From contig CANRHJ010000042.1 in the NCBI GenBank assembly GCA_947630355.1, positions 1 through 13,178 of the forward strand: DNA of 13,178 bases, written 5' to 3'. Shown one piece after another: positions 7,701-13,178 of this stretch (position 1 is the stretch's first letter; the number at the start of each line of letters is the position of its first letter). The DNA comes from Candidatus Gastranaerophilales bacterium. GTDB taxonomy: Bacteria; Cyanobacteriota; Vampirovibrionia; Gastranaerophilales; Gastranaerophilaceae. The translations under genes and the position numbers were made by a program. The notes under the pieces were generated by a model that saw nothing but the letters and a program-made list of their open reading frames with translations, did no database searches and was not told the DNA's origin.

Positions 7701-9662
7701 ATGGAAAATATAACTGTAAAAAAATATACGCTAAAGAGAATAGAAACAAAAAGTGTCTATAAAGTTAAATATGAAGAAGAATTAAATAATGAGCAGCTGA
7801 AGGCTGTAAAGAAGAAAGAAGGAGCAATATTGGTAATAGCCGGAGCAGGTTCGGGCAAAACCAAAACATTGACATACCGGGTAGCAAGGCTTATAGAAGA
7901 CGGAGTAAACCCTAAAAATATATTGTTATTAACCTTCACGAAGAAAGCCGCTCAAGAAATGTTATCGAGAGCCGCATTAGTACTTGATTCAAGATGCGAA
8001 GAGGTCGCAGGCGGCACTTTTCATGCATTTGCCAATATTATTTTACGCAAATATTCCGGCCTTTTAGAACTCAGAAATAATTTTACGATAACAGACAGAA
8101 CAGATAGTGAAGATATTATAAATCATATACGCTCAAACGTAATAAACAAACAGACAAAAAGATTTCCGAAGAAAAATACAATTGCGGATATTTATTCAAA
8201 ATCAATAAATAAAAATATACCTTCAAAAGAGATAATAGCAAGTGAGTACAGTCAATTTGAACAATGTACCGATAAGATAAACGAGATTATAACTAAATAT
8301 AATGAATATAAAAGAGAGAATTCCGTATTAGACTATGATGATTTGCTGTTGTACTTAAGAACACTTCTTGAAAGTAATGATGAAGTTCGAAAGAAACTGT
8401 CCAATCAGTATAAGTACATAATGGTAGATGAATATCAGGATACCAATACCATTCAGGCGCAAATAATAAAATTGCTCGCATCGGAACATAATAACGTTAT
8501 GGCGGTTGGAGATGATTCTCAAAGTATATATTCATTTCGCGGTGCCAATTTTAAAAATATACTGGATTTTCCAAAGACATTTGAGAACACGGAAATAATA
8601 AAACTGGAGCAAAATTATCGCAGCAGTCAAAATATACTAAAGTTAGCGAATGAAGTATTAATCAAAGCCAAAGAAAAGTATGCGAAAAAGTTGTATTCTC
8701 AAATAGAAAGCGAAGTTAAACCTGCGCTTATAAGTGCATCGGATATGAAAACCGAATCTGAATTTATAGTTCAAAGAGTATTGGAACTTACAGAGGATGA
8801 GAATATCCCTTTAAACGAAATTTGTGTTCTGGCAAGAAGTGCAAGGATGACATATAACTTGGAAATTGAGCTTGCAAAAAAAGGAATTCCTTATAAGAAA
8901 TTCGGCGGTATGAAATTTATGGAAACATCCCACATAAAGGATATTATTTCATATTTGAGAGTTATATTAAATCCTTCCGATATAATAAGTTATAACAGAA
9001 TACTGTTATTGTTGGAAGGTATAGGCAGCCAAAGTGCAAACAGGCTGCTGCCGATATTAACATCAGGAGAAAATACAAAAGATTTACCCGTAAGAAATCC
9101 GAAGGATATAATAAAATTAACGGATATGTTGGAGAATGCGAGAAAAGACATATTAAATCCGGTAAAAATAGTAAGACAAGTATTAAACTATTATGAGCCA
9201 ATACTTCAAAACAAATATGACGATTATATGAAACGGCAAAAAGATTTGGAACATTTTCTAAATTTGAGTGAGAAATACGGGAATTTGGAAGACTTTCTCA
9301 GCGACTTGGCATTGGAACCTCCGGATACTTCCGTAACAGATGTAGAAGAGGGAATAAAAAAGGATGAATATTTAACATTATCTACAATACACAGTGCAAA
9401 AGGTCTGGAATGGAAAGCCGTATTTATAATCGGAGCCGTTGACGGAAGATTTCCTTCAATATATTCGTTTAATACATCCGATGAATTGGATGAGGAACTG
9501 CGATTAATGTATGTTGCAATAACAAGAGCTAAAACGCATCTTGCAATAACCTATCCCATAGATATGTATGATTATTCAAGTAATATGGTATTGTCAAAAC
9601 CTTCAAGATTTCTTGACGGAATTGGACAAGATATACTTGAACGCTGGGTCATTGAAGAATAG
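7701..9662 (+). CDS. UvrD/PcrA/Rep-family superfamily 1A DNA helicase
   Basis: This encodes 653 residues with the full SF1A motif set. Gln 32 is in LNNEQLKAV (Q motif) and AGAGSGKT (47-54) is Walker A. The second motif region is LLLTFTKKAAQEM (76-88). VDEYQDT (242-248) is motif II, with Tyr where DExxQD helicases usually have Phe. GDDSQSIYSFRGA (270-282) is motif III, LEQNYRSS (302-309) motif IV, STIHSAKGLEW (561-571) motif V and LMYVAITRAKTHLAIT (602-617) motif VI. It should be an ATP-driven 3'-5' translocase acting in repair or replication. It is somewhat shorter than E. coli UvrD (720 residues) and close to Rep/PcrA minus the C-terminal tail; I cannot choose among the subgroups. It starts six bases after the kinase stop, so it probably shares that transcript. 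The stop lies 36 bp from the rubrerythrin remnant. Confidence 0.95.
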   Translation: MENITVKKYTLKRIETKSVYKVKYEEELNNEQLKAVKKKEGAILVIAGAGSGKTKTLTYRVARLIEDGVNPKNILLLTFTKKAAQEMLSRAALVLDSRCEEVAGGTFHAFANIILRKYSGLLELRNNFTITDRTDSEDIINHIRSNVINKQTKRFPKKNTIADIYSKSINKNIPSKEIIASEYSQFEQCTDKINEIITKYNEYKRENSVLDYDDLLLYLRTLLESNDEVRKKLSNQYKYIMVDEYQDTNTIQAQIIKLLASEHNNVMAVGDDSQSIYSFRGANFKNILDFPKTFENTEIIKLEQNYRSSQNILKLANEVLIKAKEKYAKKLYSQIESEVKPALISASDMKTESEFIVQRVLELTEDENIPLNEICVLARSARMTYNLEIELAKKGIPYKKFGGMKFMETSHIKDIISYLRVILNPSDIISYNRILLLLEGIGSQSANRLLPILTSGENTKDLPVRNPKDIIKLTDMLENARKDILNPVKIVRQVLNYYEPILQNKYDDYMKRQKDLEHFLNLSEKYGNLEDFLSDLALEPPDTSVTDVEEGIKKDEYLTLSTIHSAKGLEWKAVFIIGAVDGRFPSIYSFNTSDELDEELRLMYVAITRAKTHLAITYPIDMYDYSSNMVLSKPSRFLDGIGQDILERWVIEE

Positions 9663-9698
9663 CAGATTATGCTTTAAATTCCTATAAATTATAATAAA

Positions 9699-9821
9699 TT
9701 AATAATTTTTAGCTTTTTCAAAGAAGAAACTTTTCGGATGTGCACAAACAGGACACGTTTCAACTGCTGCATTTCCTTTATATGAATAACCGCAATTAGC
9801 ACATTCCCAAACATATTTCAT
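9699..9821 (-). pseudogene. Rubrerythrin 3' remnant (rubredoxin-like tail, 40 codons)
   Basis: Read from the ATG at 9821 this gives a 40-residue peptide with both rubredoxin Cys pairs (CANC and CPVC). From the Val-Trp of MKYVWECANCG onward, all 37 residues equal the C-terminus of the complete rubrerythrin at 11165-11704. The nucleotide sequences differ at eight positions, all synonymous third-codon changes. The diiron four-helix part is missing. Sequence upstream of the ATG has no Shine-Dalgarno site and within about ten bases becomes the phosphoserine phosphatase remnant on the other strand. It is best read as the tail of a diverged second rubrerythrin gene cut by a rearrangement. A functional stand-alone rubredoxin-like peptide is possible, since the fold is complete and substitutions are silent. 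Confidence 0.7.
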
Positions 9822-10082
9822 TTTAAAGACGGTATATTAACGGGTAAGCTTGGCGGAGAGATGATGTTCTCCGACAGTAAAGGTAAAATGCTTAAAAGAA
9901 TACAAGCGCTATTAAATATTGATGAAAAAGACACTTTAACCGTCGGTGACGGCGCTAATGATTTGAGCATGTTTAAATATTCCGCAAAACGCGCCGCCTT
10001 CTGCGCTAAACCGATATTAAAAGAACACGCTAATATTATTATTAATAATAAAGATTTAACCGAAATACTTAAACATATCTAA
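9822..10082 (+). pseudogene. serB: Phosphoserine phosphatase (SerB-like, HAD) 3' remnant
   Basis: The translated stretch begins DGILTGKLGGEMM and continues through SDSKGKMLKRIQ, then TVGDGANDLSMFK, CAKPILKEHA and a terminal KDLTEILKHI. This is the C-terminal ~85 residues of SerB-type HAD phosphatases, which make serine from phosphoserine. The motif III Lys (SKGK) and motif IV acids (GDGANDL) are present, but the N-terminal DxDxT nucleophile motif and the cap domain are absent, so it cannot be catalytic. Homology continues upstream of the ATG at 9861 to about 9825, so that ATG is internal to the old gene. The frame is closed further left by a stop inside the rubrerythrin remnant (9783-9785). 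The TAA at 10080-10082 falls inside the first repeat copy. This is a truncated gene, probably inactive. Confidence 0.8.
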
Positions 10083-10193
10083 TCCGGTGTCGCACTTTTC
10101 CGCCGACTCATCGTCGCCGTACAAGTGCTCACCTTTTAAAGTTGCCACTCAAAAATTTCGCTCACGTTCCTTATCGCGAAATTTTCTCGGACA
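10077..10193 (+). repeat. 117-bp direct repeat, copy 1 (hairpin-rich element)
   Basis: This is identical base for base to 11039-11155 (offset 962). By hand count it is about 47% G+C, clearly richer than the flanks. It holds two hairpins. The first has GGTG..GCACTT (10086-10097) pairing with AAGTGC..CACC (10123-10133), with an inner CGAC/GTCG stem (10104-10107 with 10113-10116). The second has AAAATTTCGC (10152-10161) pairing perfectly with GCGAAATTTT (10176-10185) around a 14-nt loop. This copy lies between the 3' ends of the SerB remnant and the prepilin gene. The architecture resembles a REP/MITE-like dispersed element or a terminator-bearing repeat. Confidence 0.9.
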
Positions 10194-10205
10194 ATTTAAA
10201 TTGTC
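10190..10205. repeat. 16-bp perfect palindrome at the right edge of repeat copy 1
   Basis: GACAATTTAAATTGTC reads the same on both strands. Its left four bases belong to the 117-bp repeat and the rest is outside, just beyond the prepilin stop codon (10207-10209). The second repeat copy is not continued this way. It could be a protein-binding palindrome, a junction scar, or chance in AT-rich DNA. Confidence 0.5.
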
Positions 10206-10206
10206 T

Positions 10207-11015
10207 TTAAAAACTAACGTGATAGGGATAATCATCTGAAATTTTCCAACCGTCTAACTGTATTAACGCAGTACAATAAGCACCACCGTTATCTCCACCA
10301 CATACCCAGTCCGGTTGTTCACATAATTTCGTTTCTTTTCCTAATAGTCCGTTTCTTGTTCCGCCCCAACAGTATTTATAAGGTTCAAAACTTCTCTTTG
10401 CTGCATATCTTGCAGCTGTAGCATATTCTTCACCGTATTTTTCTTTTAAACTACTATCATCAAACGGCATGTAATGGAATGCAAATACACAAGTACCAGA
10501 CTGGTGTTTTTTCTTCATACATTTTTTAGGATCTCCGGGATAAAAAGCCCAATCTGTTAAAAAACTTGTATTAGCTATTTTAAAAGCAGAACCATCAGAT
10601 AAGTAATATATAGGTAATTTATAAGGATCTGTATTATAATCAACTTTTATAATATTCATATAAGGCATTAAGTATGTTCTAAACCACTTATCTGAAGTCG
10701 AACCGCCTTCTATGTAACCGCCTTCTTCATCCTTATCAAAATCATTATATCTTTCATACCAGATTGTTCTATCTCCATATTTAATTTCAGCCATTGCTAT
10801 TGCACTGTTAATATCACGATAGAATTTTTTAAGTCTTGTAACTACAACATGCCTTGTATATGAATCTATAACTGTAGGAATTGCATAAGCCGCTATAACA
10901 CCAATAATAACGAGGGTAATTAGAACTTCTGAGAGAGTAAAAGCTAATTTGTTATATTGCTTTACCCCCCCCCACGAGAATTTTGTAATTTAGGTTTTTT
11001 AATAAATTTAGTCAT
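10207..11015 (-). CDS. Prepilin-type (type IV pilin-like) protein with frameshifted leader
   Basis: The frame ending at 10207 carries a classic class III methylation segment, FTLSEVLITLVIIGVIAA (Glu at +5), followed by a pilin helix and a Cys-containing C-terminal domain ending LDGWKISDDYPYHVSF. No ATG, GTG or TTG precedes that segment in frame; the first in-frame ATG (10794) lies beyond the membrane helix. A good start exists in another frame: ATG at 11015 with AAGGAG nine bases upstream, encoding MTKFIKKPKLQNSR. It enters nine G (plus-strand C, 10965-10973) and stops after 17 residues. With ten (or seven) G the two parts join: leader, Ala|Phe prepilin-peptidase site, mature pilin; 269 residues with ten. 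It would be a secreted or surface pseudopilin. Either the run is miscalled, the gene is broken, or it is in an OFF state of slipped-strand phase variation. Confidence 0.8.
10965..10973 (-). repeat. Homopolymeric G9 tract in the prepilin leader codons
   Basis: Nine consecutive C on the plus strand (G on the coding strand), following CGT and preceding TAAAGC. It is the exact point where the prepilin frame is lost: nine G gives a TAA at once, ten or seven restores the full protein. The tract encodes glycines in the cleaved leader, so changes of three bases would leave the mature pilin untouched. Confidence 0.85.
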
Positions 11016-11038
11016 TTCAATAATCTCCTTTTTATAAA

Positions 11039-11155
11039 ATCTAATCCGGTGTCGCACTTTTCCGCCGACTCATCGTCGCCGTACAAGTGCTCACCTTTTA
11101 AAGTTGCCACTCAAAAATTTCGCTCACGTTCCTTATCGCGAAATTTTCTCGGACA
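11039..11155 (+). repeat. 117-bp direct repeat, copy 2 (hairpin-rich element)
   Basis: This is the identical second copy of 10077-10193, with the same two hairpins (11048-11095 and 11114-11147). It sits between the 3' end of the rubrerythrin gene (stop at 11165) and the start of the prepilin gene (ATG at 11015), both on the minus strand. Read on the minus strand, the AAAATTTCGC/GCGAAATTTT stem ends in a short U run shortly after the rubrerythrin stop, so it may terminate that transcript. With copy 1 it brackets exactly the prepilin gene. Confidence 0.9.
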
Positions 11156-11164
11156 TTATAAAAA

Positions 11165-11704
11165 TTAATAATTTTTAGCTTTTTCAAAGAAGAAACTTTT
11201 CGGATGTGCGCAGACAGGACATGTCTCAACAGCCGCATTTCCTTTATATGAATAACCGCAATTAGCGCATTCCCACACAATCTCCTCTTCTTTTTGGAAT
11301 ACGGTTTCTTCTTTTATATTCTGCAATAATTTTCTGTATCTGTCTTCATGGTCCTTTTCAATTTGAGCTACTTTTTCAAACAAGAAAGCGATTTCATTAA
11401 ATCCTTCTTCTCTTGCTTCTTTTGCGAAATCAGCATACATCTTTGTCCACTCGTAATTTTCACCGTTTGCGGCATCTTCTAAGTTATCTATAGTAGAACC
11501 AATTTTCCCGCCGTGAAGGAGTTTAAACCATAATTTAGCGTGTTCTCTTTCATTATTTGCGGTTTCCTCAAATATCTTACTTATTTGAACATACCCGTCT
11601 TTTTTTGCTTGTGAAGCATAATAAGTATATTTATTTCTTGCCTGTGATTCTCCTGCAAATGCTTCTAATAAATTCTTTTCTGTTTTAGACCCTTTTAGTT
11701 CCAT
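11165..11704 (-). CDS. rbr: Rubrerythrin
   Basis: This encodes 179 residues. The N-terminal diiron four-helix domain has Glu 19 (AFAGESQARNKY), the first ExxH at 52-55 (NEREH), Glu residues near 97-104 and a second ExxH at 116-119 (EKDH). The C-terminal rubredoxin-like domain has Cys 146/149 (CANC) and Cys 162/165 (CPVC). Rubrerythrins reduce hydrogen peroxide in the cytoplasm of anaerobes and microaerophiles, fitting a gut-type anaerobic lifestyle. The start is supported by AAGGAG six bases upstream of ATG 11704. A 53-codon gene ends 14 bases upstream and is itself coupled to glmS. The last 37 codons are duplicated, with silent changes only, at 9699-9811. The first repeat hairpin lies directly downstream. 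Confidence 0.97.
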   Translation of the reverse strand: MELKGSKTEKNLLEAFAGESQARNKYTYYASQAKKDGYVQISKIFEETANNEREHAKLWFKLLHGGKIGSTIDNLEDAANGENYEWTKMYADFAKEAREEGFNEIAFLFEKVAQIEKDHEDRYRKLLQNIKEETVFQKEEEIVWECANCGYSYKGNAAVETCPVCAHPKSFFFEKAKNY

Positions 11705-11718
11705 ATAATTCTCCTTAT

Positions 11719-11880
11719 CTAATTACAAATAACTGCCGCATTGATTGTATAAAAATTCTTATCATAACCTGTTATTGCCCATTTTAATACATCCAGCCCC
11801 ATTTTGGCAAGTTCAGATTCAATATATTCGCTTGTTAATTCTTCGACTATTTTTACTTTAACTTCTTTTGTTGTAATCAT
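11719..11880 (-). CDS. Small unrecognised protein (53 aa) coupled to glmS
   Basis: This 53-codon frame starts MITTKEVKVKIVEELTSEYI and ends INAAVICN before a TAG at 11719-11721. Its ATG shares one base with the glmS stop (TAATG at 11878-11882), and the rubrerythrin ribosome-binding site follows immediately after its stop. It therefore fills the whole 175-bp gap between glmS and rbr in a coupled arrangement. The peptide is soluble and mixed acidic/basic, predicted as helix (5-30) followed by a strand-like DVLKWAITGYDKNFYTINAAV. I do not recognise a family. Overlap with glmS and absence of internal stops support a real gene; no strong Shine-Dalgarno site is seen, so translation probably depends on ribosomes finishing glmS. 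Confidence 0.6.
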   Translation of the reverse strand: MITTKEVKVKIVEELTSEYIESELAKMGLDVLKWAITGYDKNFYTINAAVICN

Positions 11881-13178
11881 TATTCTACCGTAACCGATTT
11901 CGCTAAATTTCTCGGCTGGTCTACATCTTTACCTAAAAATTCAGCTATATAGTACGCTAACAACTGCAGGGGAACGCAAGTTATTGCAGGTGATAAAATT
12001 TCTTTTACGTGGGGAATTCTTATTACAACGTCAAAAAGCTTATCCAAATTAACATCCGACGAAGATGTCAGCGCAATTAATTTTGCATTCCTTGCTTTTG
12101 CCTCTTCACTATTAGATAAAACTTTTTCGTAAGTTATACCGCCCGGTATTAATATTGATAAAACAGGCATGGTTTCATCAAGCATGGCAATAGGACCGTG
12201 TTTAAGTTCGCCGGCAGCGTACCCCGTCGCATTAATATAACTTATTTCCTTTAGTTTTAAAGCACCTTCCAATGCCGTAGCAAGGTTTACTCCACGTGCA
12301 ATATATATAAAGTTTTTATACGAAGAAAACTTCCTTGCGCACTCTTGGATTTCACTTGTATTTGATAAAACTTCTTCTATTTTCGTCGGCAGCTGAATTA
12401 ACTCATGTTTTATTTCTTTAAGATAATTTCTCTCTAATGTTCCTTTAATTTCAGCTAAATGAATAGCAAGCAGGCAGAAGGAAATCAACTGAGCCGAATA
12501 TGATTTTGTAGCTGCAACACTTACTTCAATACCGGCGTTAACGGGAATTAAACTGTCAGCAAGCCTTGCCATGTTTGAGTCGGGTCTGTTAGTAATAATT
12601 AATACGTGCGCATTTTTTTCTTTTGCTTGTTTTATTGCCGTAATTGTATCAGCGGTTTCTCCTGACTGCGATACACCAATTACCAAAGTGGAAGAGTTTG
12701 TTGTTGTTTTTCTGTAAATATATTCGCTTGATGCCTCCACTTCAACGGAAATTCCCGCAAAATCTTCAATAATATATTTTCCGACAAGCGCAGCATGCAA
12801 AGACGTGCCGCAGGCGATTATTTCAATTTTATTTAAAGTCTTTAATGCTTCTTTATCTAATTTAACCTCTGTTAAATTGACGGGGGAGTCAATATCATAC
12901 AGTTTCCCGTTCAAAACATTTCTTATAACATCGGGCTGTTCGTGGATTTCTTTAAGCATAAAATGCTTATAGCCCAGCTTGCTTAATGCCATCGGCTCCC
13001 AAGGAAGGATTTCTGTTTTTTTATTAACAATATTTCCTTCCGCATCAGTAATTTTAACGCTGTTTTTTGTAACTACCGCTGTTTCATTATCATCTAGATA
13101 AATTGTCTTTTTTGTATATTCAATGATAGCAGGTGTATCACTCGCTATAAAGTTTTCGTTTTCACCTATACCTATAAG
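11880..13178 (-). CDS. glmS: Glutamine--fructose-6-phosphate aminotransferase (isomerizing), 5' end outside window
   Basis: The frame is open to the right edge, where it reads LIGIGENENFIASDTPAI upstream of the first visible ATG (12992), so that Met is internal. About 432 residues are present; the family has about 600, so roughly 175 N-terminal residues of the glutaminase domain, with its catalytic Cys 1, lie outside. Both sugar isomerase (SIS) domains are complete: CGTSLHAALVGKY, SQSGETADTI and AATKSYSAQL in the first, ALEGALKLKEISYINA and AGELKHGPIAML in the second, and the closing DVDQPRNLAKSVTVE. GlmS makes glucosamine-6-phosphate for peptidoglycan and lipopolysaccharide in the cytoplasm. 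It appears to head a minus-strand unit with the 53-aa gene and rubrerythrin. Any glmS leader or ribozyme would be beyond the window. Confidence 0.97.
   Translation of the reverse strand, partial: LIGIGENENFIASDTPAIIEYTKKTIYLDDNETAVVTKNSVKITDAEGNIVNKKTEILPWEPMALSKLGYKHFMLKEIHEQPDVIRNVLNGKLYDIDSPVNLTEVKLDKEALKTLNKIEIIACGTSLHAALVGKYIIEDFAGISVEVEASSEYIYRKTTTNSSTLVIGVSQSGETADTITAIKQAKEKNAHVLIITNRPDSNMARLADSLIPVNAGIEVSVAATKSYSAQLISFCLLAIHLAEIKGTLERNYLKEIKHELIQLPTKIEEVLSNTSEIQECARKFSSYKNFIYIARGVNLATALEGALKLKEISYINATGYAAGELKHGPIAMLDETMPVLSILIPGGITYEKVLSNSEEAKARNAKLIALTSSSDVNLDKLFDVVIRIPHVKEILSPAITCVPLQLLAYYIAEFLGKDVDQPRNLAKSVTVE

Noticed and set aside
9663..9698. A terminator between the helicase and the rubrerythrin remnant
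   Set aside because: The 36 bp are AT-rich, with no convincing stem followed by a T run.
9861..10082. A genuine 73-aa gene starting at ATG 9861
   Set aside because: SerB homology extends in frame upstream of this ATG to about 9825, so the ATG is an internal codon of a truncated gene.
10207..10794. The prepilin read as a 195-aa cytoplasmic protein starting at ATG 10794
   Set aside because: The same frame continues upstream with an unmistakable prepilin methylation helix; the 10794 Met is internal (INSAIAMAEIK) and has no ribosome-binding site.
10077..11155. The repeat pair as a CRISPR array or as integron attC sites around a cassette
   Set aside because: Only two copies 962 bp apart with a gene between them, so not CRISPR. 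I could not find the RYYYAAC/GTTRRRY core sites that attC needs, and no integrase is present.
11098..11280. A 60-aa minus-strand frame across rbr and the repeat
   Set aside because: It is an out-of-frame shadow of the rubrerythrin tail continuing into the repeat; its end comes entirely from repeat sequence.
11880..12992. glmS starting at ATG 12992
   Set aside because: The frame continues with GlmS-like sequence (IGENENFIASD) to the window edge, so this Met is internal.

Overview
The window is AT-rich chromosomal DNA that most likely comes from a non-photosynthetic cyanobacterial relative of the Melainabacteria/Vampirovibrionia type (order Gastranaerophilales, common in animal guts). That placement is inference. 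It rests on the low G+C, AT-biased codons, folate-dependent TrmFO, a Tad-like ATPase pair, and above all a prepilin whose methylation motif (FTLSEVLITLVIIGVIAA) and C-terminal LDGWKISDDYP style are typical of the large prepilin families in that lineage. No tRNA, rRNA, CRISPR array, transposase or phage gene is visible.

Left part (1-3676): a truncated TPR protein, a small exported protein and a YkgJ-type Cys-cluster protein are joined by ATGA stop/start overlaps and form one operon. trmFO runs convergently on the other strand, and its 3' end overlaps ykgJ by 38 bp.

Middle (3746-9662, all plus strand): a TadZ/CpaE-like protein with an atypical receiver domain is followed by a protein I read as a decayed CpaF/TadA-type secretion ATPase without Walker motifs. 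A 14-bp-stem hairpin separates these two from a NarL-type response regulator, a soluble histidine kinase and a UvrD/PcrA-type helicase. The last three genes are packed within a few bases of each other.

Right part (9663-13178): this is the rearranged, accessory part. It holds a 3' remnant of a second rubrerythrin gene (minus), a 3' remnant of a phosphoserine phosphatase gene (plus), and then a prepilin gene (minus) bracketed by two identical 117-bp hairpin-rich direct repeats. The prepilin is thrown out of frame by a run of nine G in its leader codons. An intact rubrerythrin gene, an unrecognised 53-aa gene and the C-terminal two thirds of glmS follow on the minus strand and look like one transcription unit.

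The most interesting points are the repeat-bounded prepilin with its homopolymer switch candidate, the rubrerythrin tail duplicated with only synonymous changes, and the degenerate Tad-like ATPase pair beside a two-component system.
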